Part shown: piece by piece, positions 1 to 9,440 of the stretch
Layout: each line of letters begins with the position of its first letter
Numbering within the stretch: the first letter of the stretch is position 1
DNA from: Babylonia areolata
Taxonomy: Eukaryota; Mollusca; Gastropoda; Neogastropoda; Buccinidae
Direction: 5' to 3'
Assembly: GCF_041734735.1 (NCBI RefSeq)
Contig: NC_134901.1
Span: forward strand, 28,287,357 to 28,351,356
Length of the DNA: 64,000 nt
Notes under the pieces: model-generated
Told to the model about the DNA's origin: nothing
Seen by the model: only the letters and a program-made list of their open reading frames with translations
Databases searched by the model: none
Position numbers and translations under genes: made by a program

Positions 1-135
1 AAAATTTTTTTTTTTTTACTGATTTTTAATTCCACTTTGGGTTAACAATCTTAAACATAGTGTCACAAGAGGTCTTCTCATTGATAATTTTACATCATCA
101 TATCATACATTCATATTGATGTAATGTACAAAGAC

Positions 136-136
<1 letters not shown>

Positions 137-169
<33 letters not shown>
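137..169. repeat. poly(T) tract
   Basis: An uninterrupted run of T about 33 bases long. It may be the inverted A-tail of an old retroposed copy, but no recognisable element body is attached. Confidence 0.85.
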
Positions 170-257
170 CAACTGGACGCTTACGTACATAAACTAAATC
201 AAGACATACATGAAGTGACACAAACTTACGATGACATAGATACATATACATACACAC

Positions 258-598
258 ACAAGAAGACAGATTGTGCAACAAATGTAACATCCTGGAAGAC
301 GAAATCCATCTTCTTGATCATTGTATTAAATATGAAACCTTAAGGCAACAATTTTTAAAGGATATTCAAAATTCGAATAACACAGGACATATTCCCAGTC
401 AGGTGATGCTAACAGATGATGAATATATACAAACAAGATTAGGAAAATTTGTGTATGAATGCTGCTGCAATTTACCGCATTAACTGATTGATAAATTGTG
501 TGTTTTTCATTCGTTCATTCATTTACCATTGCAATTGTGTCTTATAAACCTTCCGGTTTCATGACAATAAAATCTATTCTATTCTATTCTATTCTATT
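258..598 (+). mobile_element. LINE 3' end (C-terminal ORF2 remnant plus tail)
   Basis: A 70-codon open stretch (271-483) encodes a cysteine/histidine pattern, CNKCNILEDEIHLLDHC, followed by YETLRQQF. This is the zinc-knuckle-like C-terminus seen in many animal non-LTR retrotransposon ORF2 proteins. The stop is followed by a short 3' UTR with AATAAAA and then a simple tandem tail, (TATTC) about five times, at 572-599, as expected for the 3' end of a target-primed LINE. No endonuclease or reverse transcriptase lies upstream in the window, so the copy is strongly 5'-truncated. The family is not certain; a CR1/Jockey-like origin is a guess. A related C-terminal piece occurs at 44393-44785. Confidence 0.6.
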
Positions 599-599
599 C

Positions 600-1030
600 A
601 CACACACGCAAGCTCGTGTTACACGTCTGCAAATGGGAACAAGATGATTATCACAAGGGAGGGGGGAAAAAAAGAGAGAAAAAAAAAGAAAAGAAAAAAA
701 AGAGAGGGGGTATTTTACATCTTCTTCGTGGGCATGATGTTTTACAGTGAGCGATGAAGCCTATGCACAAATCATTCTTTCTCTTATCAAAATTTGCCGG
801 CCTCCTTCGTCTCCTGTCAAGCATGTGTTAGCGAGAACTATCACGTCTGCTTCATCAGTAATGGCTAAGCATGAAAAGGTCTACGTGATACCATTTTCCA
901 AATTCAGAATAATTCCAGAGAAAACGAATTATTCAAAGCTTATCGCCGTGTGTGTACCAGTACACACATACGTGAGCCAGTAAAGCTCATTCTGAAAAGA
1001 GAGCGAGACAGACTAATCTAATCATGTTGC
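600..1030. other. Intergenic stretch, no gene seen
   Basis: Contains a short purine-rich A/G block (655-712) and otherwise unique-looking sequence. A 78-codon open frame at 747-983 has no recognisable domain and no splice or promoter context, so I do not call it a gene. Downstream exons of the minus-strand peptide gene could lie here, but I could not identify one. Confidence 0.4.
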
Positions 1031-1042
1031 TCATAACCCAGT

Positions 1043-1043
<1 letters not shown>

Positions 1044-1104
<61 letters not shown>

Positions 1105-1208
1105 ATATGTAAGAAAAGACAGGTATGGAAGTCGGCATTTGTTGAAGAAACAGCTGTGAATTATGTGTCAAGCTTTCAGTTTGGAGAGCACTATGTAAAT
1201 ACTTAAGT

Positions 1209-1273
<65 letters not shown>

Positions 1274-1307
1274 ATAAACACAGAGAGAGAGAGAGAGAGA
1301 GAGAGAA
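1044..1307. repeat. (GA)n, (CA)n, (GA)n microsatellites
   Basis: Three dinucleotide arrays: (AG)n at about 1045-1100, (CA)n at about 1209-1271 and (AG)n at about 1281-1306. The last begins immediately past the splice donor of the minus-strand peptide exon, so this microsatellite would lie at the start of its intron. Confidence 0.95.
1104..1206. repeat. Direct repeat, left copy, beside the peptide gene
   Basis: This segment (AAGAAAAGACAGG through TGAATTATGTGTCA to ACTTAAGTA) is clearly related to 2221-2315 in the same orientation. The two copies bracket the peptide exon and its promoter, about 1.1 kb apart. The type of repeat is unknown. Confidence 0.6.
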
Positions 1308-1312
1308 CTCAC

Positions 1313-1770
1313 TTTCTGCGAAGGTGTCTGGAAAGCCGAGTTCGTCTCTCTTCGCTTCTTCCGCGGGAATATCTGGAAAGCCAAGTTCATCTCTCTTCTC
1401 TTCTTCCGCGGGAATGTCTGGAAAGCCGAGTTCGTCTCTCTTCTCTTCTTCCGCGGGAATATCTGGAAAGCCGAGTTCGTCTCTCTTCTCTTCCGCGGGA
1501 ATATCTGGAAAGCCAAGTTCGTCTCTCTTCTCTTCTTCTGCGGGAATGTCTGGAAAGCCGAGTTCGTCTCTCTTCTCTTCTTCCGCGGGAATATCTGGAA
1601 AGCCGAGTTCGTCTCTCTTCTCTTCTTCTGCGGGAATGTCTGGAAAGCCGAGTTCGTCTCTCTTCTCTTCCACGGGAATATCTGGAAAGCCGAGTTCGTC
1701 TCTCTTCTCTTCCGCGGGAATGTCTGGAAAGCCAAGTTCTCCGTCTCTCTTCTCCAGTTCTCTGAGGGTG
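1313..1770. repeat. Coding minisatellite, 42-48 bp unit
   Basis: The ten peptide copies are a tandem DNA repeat of 42, 45 or 48 bases (always a multiple of three) on the minus strand. Units differ mainly at silent or conservative positions and in the number of GAA/GAG codons before the AAG-AGA dibasic pair. Copy number is therefore likely to vary between individuals without breaking the frame. Confidence 0.85.
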
Positions 1771-1895
1771 TACTCGAGGTCTCTTTCCATCTTGCTGCCC
1801 TCCTCACTCTCCTGGAAGGGCTGGAAGTCCCCCTGGCAGAGAAACGGCATGGCCACAGCCACAGCCACTAACAACAGGACCCGCTGCTTCGCCAT
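1313..1895 (-). CDS. Secreted tandem-repeat prepropeptide (neuropeptide-like), first coding exon
   Basis: The exon reads from ATG at 1895 down to 1313. Its start context is strong (ACC ATG G). Residues 1 to about 22 form a signal peptide: MAKQ, then a hydrophobic VLLLVAVAVAM core ending in LCQG. A short acidic spacer follows, ending in ELEKR. Then come ten tandem copies of a 12-15 residue acidic peptide (consensus DELGFPDIPAEEEKR), each separated by a dibasic KR. Copy 1 has DGELGF, copy 2 has a V for A and copy 10 diverges to DELGFPDTFAES. Prohormone convertase cleavage at KR would release about nine near-identical non-amidated peptides. At 1313/1312 the frame meets a GTGAGT donor; reading past it gives only translated microsatellite, so a downstream exon is expected, probably below 1000 or outside the window. 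I do not recognise the peptide family. A secreted non-neuronal peptide is also possible. Confidence 0.75.
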
Positions 1896-2036
1896 GGTTT
1901 GTCAGTGAGGGGTTAAGAGCACCCCGGGCAGGGAAGGATGGAGGGAAGGTTCGGAGATGTCGTTCACTCTGCAGAGAGGTTCCACCTCCTCAACAGAGAC
2001 TGTAGCCAGCGTGTGTTCAAAGAGAAACCGACAGGG

Positions 2037-2046
2037 CTTTTTATAC
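2037..2046 (-). promoter_or_regulatory. TATA box of the peptide gene
   Basis: The minus strand reads GTATAAAAAG here, about 142 bases upstream of the peptide ATG at 1895. Transcription would be expected to start near 2010-2015, giving a 5' UTR of about 115-120 bases if unspliced. A strong TATA box fits a highly expressed, tissue-restricted secretory gene. Confidence 0.6.
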
Positions 2047-2220
2047 ACACCCTCTCCCAGACAGAGAGAAAGAGAGCGCTGCTTACATCAGTGATCCACC
2101 ATCAATGTTTGTCGAAGACCTCAGCTGACGGTCAGCTATCTGTGACAGGGAATTCCAACTTTCCAGTCACAGGCCCACGCACTTCACAGTACACGTGTAT
2201 TACCCATGCGCGCACCATAA

Positions 2221-2315
2221 GTAAGAAAACACGGAAATAAAAGTCAACAATTGTTGAATAACCAACTATGAATTATGTGTGATGCTTTCAGTAGAAGAGC
2301 ATTATGCAAATTCTT
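2221..2315. repeat. Direct repeat, right copy, beside the peptide gene
   Basis: Partner of 1104-1206: shared phrases include TTGTTGAA, TGAATTATGTGT, GCTTTCAGT and AGAGCA followed by TTCTTAAGTA. Identity looks moderate by eye, so the duplication is not recent. Confidence 0.6.
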
Positions 2316-2384
2316 AAGTATCACAGTTGTGTGTCTATCGAAAAATCGGTTATGCTTAAAGGTCCCCACATCGCCATTTCAAAT

Positions 2385-2510
2385 TTTGCAGCCGCAACGA
2401 AAGGCGAAATCTAAACTTTACAGAGTCCAGAAAAATCACTTTGAAAGGAGAAATCTAAACCTCGCAGAGTCAAGAAAAATCGCTTTGAAAGGCGAAACCA
2501 AGCGTTATAT
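2385..2510. repeat. Short tandem duplication, about 45-50 bp unit
   Basis: Two and a half copies of a unit containing GAAAGGCGAAATCTAAAC and CAGAGTCAAGAAAAATC. Located upstream of the peptide gene promoter with respect to its transcription. Confidence 0.65.
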
Positions 2511-2689
2511 AAGATCATGAAAAATACATAATAAATCTATTTTATATCATATCGTACACATTCGTGCTGGTTCAGTCTTATTTACCAAAAGAGCATAAAA
2601 TTATGCTCAACCCGAGTGACCTTTCGTATGCGACGGGAGTTGTATAATCAATGGTTTCTCCATTGCATTGGGAAGTCATTTACAGCTTA

Positions 2690-2995
2690 GTCTTTTGTGA
2701 AGGACTATATGACTCTCAAACTAAGAGGCAAGATTGCACTGGCTCTTAGTGCTACAGCCTTGTGGGCTAGTTGGCCTTTGGGAACCATACCAACGCCGTT
2801 TGTCCTAAAACCCTCTTGGCCGAGAGAGTGGGGGTGTAACTTGGGCAAGACATTCTCCACTATAATCCAAGTCTAGCCCAGATAATTTGGACAGCAGCTC
2901 CCTCCCCTGCTGTTCTGATGGTCATGGTCGGACACGACTAACTATCATTCATGCTGTTGCAAGACGTGCACAGTGGAAAGAAAACAAGGCCAGCA
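2690..2995. mobile_element. Dispersed non-coding repeat, snail-type, unclassified
   Basis: This stretch (from TTTTGTGAAGGACTATATGA to GGACACGACTAACTATCATT) resembles a dispersed non-coding repeat that I recall from marine snail sequences. No coding capacity is visible. Assignment is from memory only, so confidence is low; the element class is unknown. Confidence 0.35.
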
Positions 2996-3030
2996 ATTCC
3001 ACCTGTTCTGCGCTGGGCACACTGTAATAG

Positions 3031-3312
3031 AGTGGAGTGATGGCCTAGAGGTAACGCGTCCGCCTAGGAAGCTAGAGAATCTGAGCGCGCTGGTTCGAAT
3101 CACGGCTCAGCCGCCGATATTTTCTCCTCCTCACTAGACCTTGAGTGGTGGTCTGGACGCTAGTCATTCGGATGAGACGATAAACCGAGGTCCCGTGTGC
3201 AGCATGCACTTAGCGCACGTAAAAGAACCCACGGCAACAAAAGGGTTGTTCCTGGAAAAATTCTGTAGAAAAATCCACTTCGATAGGAAAAACAAATCAA
3301 ACTGCACGCAGG

Positions 3313-3353
<41 letters not shown>

Positions 3354-3451
3354 TGGCGCTGTAGTATAGCGACGCGCTCTCCCTGGGGAGAGCAGCCCGA
3401 ATTTCACACAGAGAAATCTGTTGGGATAAAAAGAAATACAAATACAAATAA
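3031..3451 (+). mobile_element. tRNA-derived SINE, type B, near full length
   Basis: The head holds a pol III A-box-like TGGCCTAGAGGTAACGC and a B box GGTTCGAATCAC. Then comes a conserved central domain (GGATGAGACGATAAACCGAG through GTAAAAGAACCCACGGCAAC), an internal poly(A) tract at 3311-3350, a second module with GAGAGCAGCCCGAATTTCAC, and a tail of AAATAC repeats. The same order recurs at 11299, 21719, 23325 and 61640. The central domain is of the kind shared between mollusc SINE families; the exact family name was not verified. Confidence 0.8.
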
Positions 3452-3459
3452 TGCCGAAA

Positions 3460-3660
3460 CTATGCAGCAGCTGTATGCACTGGAAAAAAACAACAACACA
3501 AAACATGTGGTGAGTTTTATTTTATCATCAATTATTAGATCATTTGCAAAATGTATTGGTGTTGGTGTAATTTGAACTGAACCACACTTGCACTTTGCTC
3601 TGCAATTATTCCTCCCCCCAGAATAATTATGTTACACACCTTTTCAAATGGTTAACGCTT
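3460..3660. other. Intergenic, nothing recognised
   Basis: AT-rich sequence between a SINE and a microsatellite cluster; no coding or repeat signal seen. Confidence 0.4.
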
Positions 3661-3671
3661 GTCACTTAGAA

Positions 3672-3673
3672 GT

Positions 3674-3742
<69 letters not shown>

Positions 3743-4126
3743 AGTGTGTGTGTGTGTTCAAGTTGCTGCACGTGCATAATGCATCTGTGTGTGTGCGTGT
3801 GCGTGCGTGTGTGTCTTCGTGTATGTAGGTGTGTACGCGTATGCGAGTGCGCACAAGTTCACTGTACGTGGTCTGTTTTAACTCTTATTTTGTTTCAATC
3901 ACTTGCCTTCTATGTATGCGTCTTCTTATTTTTTTTTATTTTATTTTTTTTTTGTTTTGTTTGGCTTTGGTTTTGGTATTCTGTTATTTCTTTTGTTTGT
4001 TTTTTTGGTTTGGTTTTGGTTTTGGTATTCTGTTATTTCTGTATATTTATCTATTTGCTTGTTAGGTTATGTTTATTTTTGTTCCATTTCTATTTACTGC
4101 TTTTCACAGTTTGTTTTGGTTCATTT

Positions 4127-4203
<77 letters not shown>

Positions 4204-4204
4204 T

Positions 4205-4249
<45 letters not shown>

Positions 4250-4380
4250 TACACACACAGACAAACAGACAGACACACACACACACAAAGACGTACACAC
4301 ACACACACAGACAGACACACACAGAGACACACAGACACAGACACACACACACACACACACACACACAACACACACAGATA
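3672..4380. repeat. Microsatellite cluster: (GT)n, (GA)n, T-rich, (CT)n, (CA)n
   Basis: (GT)n at about 3673-3727, (GA)n at about 3730-3744, a T/G-rich stretch with a duplicated TTTTGGTATTCTGTTATTTC phrase (3969-4040), (CT)n at about 4134-4184, and a compound (CA)n with CAGA variants to 4378. Long open frames here are translated microsatellite, not genes. Confidence 0.95.
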
Positions 4381-4825
4381 TATGCCGATGTCAGCATGTG
4401 TCTGCTCATATCACCTCAAAGAAAGTGACATAAAGAGGAGTTGATAGAAATAAAGTTTGCTTCGGTTACGTTACCGATATAAGTAAGAAATCACCGACGC
4501 GTTTTAAAGCGCTTTCGCTACAAAAGATCGTGTTTTAGGGACCTTTAAGTCTTTCGGTGTCCCTTTCACAAATGTCGTTAGTTACTTAAGTTGAGACCAG
4601 TGTCACTGTCTTTTGTAATACAACCGTTTCACACACATAATTTCTTGATGACATTCTTATAATGTCTTTTGTAATACGACAACCATTTCAATCACATAAT
4701 CCCTAAATGGCGGTCTCTAAATTACGCTACATGCTTAATCTGTTTTTCTCCTCCATTATGTGCCTGAGAGGTCGTCTGTAAATCATCCATCTGTCCAATG
4801 CGGTGATTTTGCGCGCACTTCAGCA

Positions 4826-5092
4826 CACACACAGACACAGACACACAGACACAGACACAGAGACACACACATATATACACACACACGCACGCACGCACGC
4901 ACACACACACACACACGCACGCCGTCTAATAACACTTCTAGTGAATAGACGTTAAACTGAAGATCTCTCACACACTGACACACACACACACACACATCAC
5001 GTACGCACACATACACACACACTCTCTAATAACACTTCTAGTGAATAGACGTTAAACTGAAGCTCTCTCTCTCTCTCTGACACACACACACA

Positions 5093-5132
<40 letters not shown>

Positions 5133-5158
5133 ATCACACACACACACACACACACAGG
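4826..5158. repeat. (CA)n microsatellites with a duplicated 40-bp phrase
   Basis: Compound (CA)n/(CT)n arrays. The phrase TAATAACACTTCTAGTGAAT with the following AGACGTTAAACTGAAG occurs at about 4926-4963 and again at about 5029-5063, each followed by CT or CA repeats. A weaker relative sits at about 42580-42608. This looks like a SINE-type 3' tail copied together with its microsatellite. Confidence 0.7.
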
Positions 5159-5457
5159 AACATGATAAGCCACTTGATTCTCGCCATTTTCGCAGCTCAG
5201 CCAGATGCAGTAACAATGTATTTTCCTCCCTGCCGAACACGCGGGATAACACTTCAAGTGACACCATCACCCAATTAACATAATTTTTCTCACAACTACG
5301 GAAAGGAATGGATAACAAGAAACTGAAGAGACAATTATGGCTTACTTATGATTCCTCCCTCCCCCCCCCGCCCCCCCACCCCTCACTTCCCCAACCGTTA
5401 TGCTGTGAATCCGTATTGAAGTGGTTATGGGTCAGAAATGGACCAAACTGTCAAAAT

Positions 5458-5460
<3 letters not shown>

Positions 5461-5513
<53 letters not shown>
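5461..5513. repeat. (TA)n microsatellite
   Basis: About 26 TA units in a row, followed by AT-rich low-complexity sequence to about 5735, with repeated TTAAAGAAAATAATTTAAGA phrases and a poly(T) run. Confidence 0.95.
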
Positions 5514-5516
<3 letters not shown>

Positions 5517-5735
5517 AAGAAAGAATAGATAAACAGATTTAAAAAACAAAACAAACACCACCACCAATCATAATCATAATAGTATTCATAATCACAATCA
5601 TCATCATCATAATAATGATAATGATAATAATAATAATATTATTAAAGAAAATAATTTAAGAAATAATCATTTTTTTTAAATAAAAATATATTAAAGAAAA
5701 TAATTTAAGAATTTTTTTTTTTTTTTTTTTTTTAA

Positions 5736-6068
5736 AGATAGGTAACAAATATATATAGATTCATGAATTTAAAAAGAATATTAAAAAAAACAAAAACAAC
5801 TTCCTTCCCGGAAAAAAAATCATGAAGTGCTGCATGGGAGGCAACGAGAAGTGCCACAAAGATGAAGTTGAAAATGATGTGCACACTGACGGGATCAAAA
5901 GAATCAGACTTAAAGGAAAACCACGAAGCTGAATTAATCATCCAACAACCACAGTTCTCAGTCAGTGGTGGTGCACAACTCCAATGATCAAAGTAGAGAC
6001 CTTTCCGCGCAAGGTTTGGTCAGCAAGTGAACAAAATATATCATCTCATGATTCTTCTTCTTCGTCGT
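5736..6068. other. Intergenic, nothing recognised
   Basis: No domain-like open frame and no recognised repeat between the AT-rich block and the next SINE. Confidence 0.4.
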
Positions 6069-6069
6069 C

Positions 6070-6427
6070 GTTCGTGGCCTGCAACTCCCACGTTCACTCG
6101 TATGTACACGAGTGGGCTTTTACGTTCATGGCCGTTTTTACCCCGCCATGTAGGGAGCCATACTCCGTTTTCGGGGTTGTGCGTGGTGGGTATGTTCTTG
6201 TTTCCATAACCCACCGAACGCTGACATGGATTACATGATCTTTAACGTGCGTATTTGATCTTCTGCTTGCGTATACACACGAAGGGGGTTAAGGCACAAG
6301 CAGGTCTGCACATCTGTTGACCTGGGAGATCGGAAAAATCTCCACCAGGCGCCGTTACCGAGATTCGAAGTCGGGACTCTCAGATTGAAAATCCAGTGCT
6401 TTAACCACTCGGATAGTGCGCCCGTCT
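6070..6427 (-). mobile_element. tRNA-derived SINE, type A
   Basis: Reading the minus strand: a tRNA-like head with A box GCACTATCCGAGTGGTTAAA and B box (here CTTCGAATCTC), then a body with GTCAACAGATGTGCAGACC, CGCAAGCAGAAGATCAAATA, a CATGTCAGCGTTCGGTGGGT stretch and GAGTATGGCTCCCTACATGG. Type A recurs at 8985, 18268, 19616, 53940 and 58985. The A box resembles tRNA-Ser/Leu. The lineage is recognised from gastropod genomes. Confidence 0.8.
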
Positions 6428-6542
6428 TAACTTAAGATAAGTTTTGAACCTATTTGCTGATCACTGATCAGAACCGAATGTGTTCGGGTGTGAACGTTTC
6501 CTCCAAATTCCTGCCCACGTTGACCAACATTTCACTATAAAG

Positions 6543-6945
6543 GAGAAAGGCAGCAGAATGGTTAAGATGCTCATCAACCAATACAGATTCCGTGAGGGTC
6601 CGGGTTCGATTCCCGCACGTCCTTTCTCCCAAGTTCGACTGGAAAATCGAACTGAGCGTCTAGTAATTCGGATTAGACGATGCACTGAGGTCCCGTGTGC
6701 AGCACGCACTTGGCGCACTGAAAAAGAACCCATGGCAAACGAGAGTGTTGTCCTCTGGCCAAATTCTGCAGAAGAAATCCACTCTGACAGGTGGACAAAT
6801 ATACACATGCATCCACGCAAAGCCTGTCTAAGCGCGTTGGTTTATGCTGCTGGTTAGCGCACAGTCTGCCTAGCAGATGTGGTGTAGCGCGTATGGATTT
6901 GTCCGAACGTAGTGATGCCTCCTTGAGAAACTGAAACTCGCTGTG
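6543..6945 (+). mobile_element. tRNA-derived SINE, type D, near full length
   Basis: The head carries ATGGTTAAGATGCTCATC and B box GGGTTCGATTCCCGC. The central GTCCCGTGTGCAGCACGCAC domain is shared with type B, but the 3' half differs (GCCTGTCTAAGCGCGTTGG through GAGAAACTGAAACTC). Other copies: 10913-11138 (minus) and part of 61479-61640 (minus). Confidence 0.75.
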
Positions 6946-7340
6946 CGGGCAAATATTAGGATTGAAAACAAGGATTTTTTCACCCATTTCTGACTTTTTT
7001 GTCACGGATTTCCGACTTAGAAACGTCATAAAAACTCCATTGTTTGCCACAGAAACCAAACAGGAACCACCTTGCCGGAATACCGGATCGGGGTTATCAC
7101 ACACACACACTCATGTAATTCACACACGTAACGAGCACACACACACACAAACCAAAAAAGTTAACAGTTCACATGGAGCCGCGTTTGACAGAATGATGAT
7201 AGGCATCCGAGCACGTAGTGTAATAGGAACATATGTAACAGGAATATATGTAACAGGAACAGATGGCAAAGCCATGATAGGTCCTTTTTCGAACATGCGA
7301 ATTGATGGCTGCCTACGTCAAAACAATATCCTTAAGGAAA
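6946..7340. other. Intergenic, nothing recognised
   Basis: Holds short CA-rich patches and a small repeat of GTAACAGGAA (about 7230-7260). No gene seen. Confidence 0.4.
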
Positions 7341-7359
7341 AATTATATCTATCTACTTA

Positions 7360-7369
7360 CACACACACA

Positions 7370-7400
<31 letters not shown>

Positions 7401-7405
7401 GCGCG
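7360..7405. repeat. (CA)n(CG)n microsatellite
   Basis: (CA)n passing into (CG)n at about 7387-7404, an unusual alternating purine-pyrimidine tract able to adopt Z-DNA. Confidence 0.9.
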
Positions 7406-8150
7406 GTTCACTCGCAAAGACTTCTGTTGTTTTTTAATGAAGACTTTTTTTCTTTTGGTCGGCCGTTTCAGCAATGAAGTAAACAATTGATTTAATGATA
7501 GCAAGGTCATCTGATCCTTTAAACTGTTGACTTTTGTGTTGGTGCATTTACGAACACAAAGAATCTTTATCATGAAACAAAACTTGTGTCTTATGGACCA
7601 CAGCGAGCCAGGCAGTTTCTGTGGATACAAGTACATCTGTATCAAACCATCTTATCACGTTTATACCATTGGTTCGAGTTCTAAACCTTGCCAGGTTATC
7701 CCGGTGCCAGCGGCTTCATTGTTACAGCGCTATGTTTCTATGGCTGCATTGAGATTTTCTTGAAAGGAATGATACCATTTATATGCTCCGTTTTGCTGCC
7801 TCCCCCCTCCCCCCCCCCCCCCTGCCCTCTCCCTTTAATTTTTTTTTTTTCCCAGTGGCCAGTTTTGTTGAATAGGTTCAATGCCACAGTGTAGATTCAA
7901 AACGGTGTGTGAAAGTGATATTTATACTACTACTACTACTACTACTACAACTGTATTTCACCGAAAATGTTGGAGAGCGCACTGACACAGAGAGCAAATG
8001 TATGATAGAAATTAAAAAGAAATGCGAATAACTTTATCACTGAAAAAAGCATGCGAGCGAAAAACCTCTTCACTCAATCCGGTTAAAAATAAGAAAATAA
8101 TAAAAAAATTAAAAAAATAAAAGAGAAGAAGAAGAAAAAAAACTTGCTTC
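7406..8150. other. Intergenic, nothing recognised
   Basis: Contains a C-rich/T-rich patch (7800-7850), a (TAC)n run (7925-7948) and an A-rich block (8090-8140). Open frames here lack any domain or splice context. Confidence 0.4.
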
Positions 8151-8156
8151 AGCCAT

Positions 8157-8203
8157 TGTGTGTGCGTGTGTGTATGTGTGTGTGTGTGTGTGTGCGCGCG
8201 CGC

Positions 8204-8259
<56 letters not shown>
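8157..8259. repeat. (GT)n(GC)n(GT)n microsatellite
   Basis: A compound alternating array about 100 bases long with a (CG)n core at 8195-8217; Z-DNA-prone. Confidence 0.95.
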
Positions 8260-8260
<1 letters not shown>

Positions 8261-8599
8261 TACGTTGGGAAAAATGCGTGCGTGTCAGTTTTTTCCTCAC
8301 AGAGTGGCATGACGTCCTCTCATCTTTGACGTCATACTTGGAGCCCATTCGCATGCGAGTGACAAACAAGTCGGTACATGAACTGCTTGTTATGGGCGAC
8401 ATTGCCTGCGTATGTGATACACTTCTGACACAAGGGTCTGTTATATGTTCAAGCCTGGAACGCCCTGTTACATTAGTAACATGGACGTTTAATGCTGTTT
8501 CAAGTCCGTTTCATTTATTTTTCCACTGAAGACGAGCATTGAAGAATAAAACGAAAGAAAAACTATGGAGCAAACTCAACTAATCGAAATAAAAGGGTT

Positions 8600-8672
8600 T
8601 CTACTTTTTACCCAAATTACCCCAAATGACGCCAAATGACACCAAATTACGCCAAATTACCCGAAATGACAA
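8600..8672. repeat. Short tandem repeat, CCAAATNAC-type unit
   Basis: About seven imperfect copies of a 9-10 base unit (CCAAATTACC, CCAAATGACG, CCAAATGACA and so on). The flanks 8270-8600 and 8673-8980 show no gene. Confidence 0.7.
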
Positions 8673-8984
8673 TAAAATGATACAAGGCTGGTCCTACCTA
8701 TGCATGATTAGATCTTTCTGACCTCATCAGTGCTTACACTGCCTCAAGAACTCGTCCTTCGTGTCATTACATTAATCTATGGTAAACGTTCTTTCCTCTT
8801 TGCTTAGCCTCGTATCTGGAACGACCTTCTACATCATGTCCGTTCATCCGACTCCGTCTATGCGTGTGTCTATGCCTCCCCCTGTGGGGGGAGGGGAGAC
8901 AGAGACAGAAAGAAATCTAAAATTAATGCCTTTTAAACAGATTTTCAGGTGCAGAATTCAAACTGTGCTCCCTGGTGAAAAAGC

Positions 8985-9322
8985 ATGGCTGCACCTCCCA
9001 CGTTCATTCGCACTCGTGGTCTTTTATGTGCATGACTATTTTCACACTACAGTTTAAACGGTCATACTCTGTTTTCGGGGGTTTTGCATGGTGGGTCACT
9101 AATCTGAAAAAATAAGTGGATCCGATCTTCTGCCAGTATACACACGCGAAGGACTGCAGGACTGCATTATGTGCTGACCTGTTAGACCGGAAAATTCTTC
9201 TTCTTCTTCTTTAAAAAAATATTTAAAAAAAAATCCTTTTGATCCACCAGGCCCCAGAACCGCGATCGAATCGTCAAACCCAGGACCCTCAGACTGACAG
9301 TCCTATACCCTGACGGGAGTAT
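8985..9322 (-). mobile_element. tRNA-derived SINE, type A, diverged
   Basis: Minus-strand copy retaining most of the type A body (the GTCATACTCTGTTTTCGGGG and GATCTTCTGCCAGTATACAC phrases on the plus strand) and a decayed tRNA head ending near 9320. Interrupted by a T/A-rich insertion at about 9195-9235. Confidence 0.6.
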
Positions 9323-9324
9323 GT

Positions 9325-9440
9325 GTATCATTATTCCCCCAGGTCTATGTTTCCCAGGCCTATATCCCCCACAGGTCTATGCCCCCCCTAAACCCCCCCG
9401 TCTATATTCCCCCAGGTCTATGTTCCCCAAACCTATGTCT
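9325..9440. repeat. CCCCCAGGTCTATGTT tandem array, left arm
   Basis: Six to seven degenerate copies of a 15-20 base unit with core CCCAGGTCTATGTTCCCC. The reverse complement of the same unit is arrayed at 9985-10170, so the two arrays face each other across about 550 bases. Confidence 0.75.

Noticed and set aside
1203-1312. Continuation of the peptide frame into Ser-Leu and Cys-Val runs
   Set aside because: This is translated (GA)n and (CA)n microsatellite past a consensus GTGAGT donor. The real exon ends at 1313.
1355-1760. KRDEL strings resembling an ER-retention signal
   Set aside because: KDEL-type signals work only at the extreme C-terminus; here KR-DEL is the dibasic site plus the start of each peptide copy.
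1324-1908. 194-codon plus-strand frame (GKPSSSLFSS repeats) opposite the peptide exon
   Set aside because: It is the antisense shadow of the minus-strand repeat, with no signal peptide or promoter on that strand.
3031-3110. A true tRNA gene
   Set aside because: Only A- and B-box-like motifs are present; the cloverleaf does not close and the sequence continues into a SINE body.
3659-4444. 261-codon open frame rich in Cys-Val and His-Thr
   Set aside because: Translated (GT)n, (CT)n and (CA)n microsatellites.
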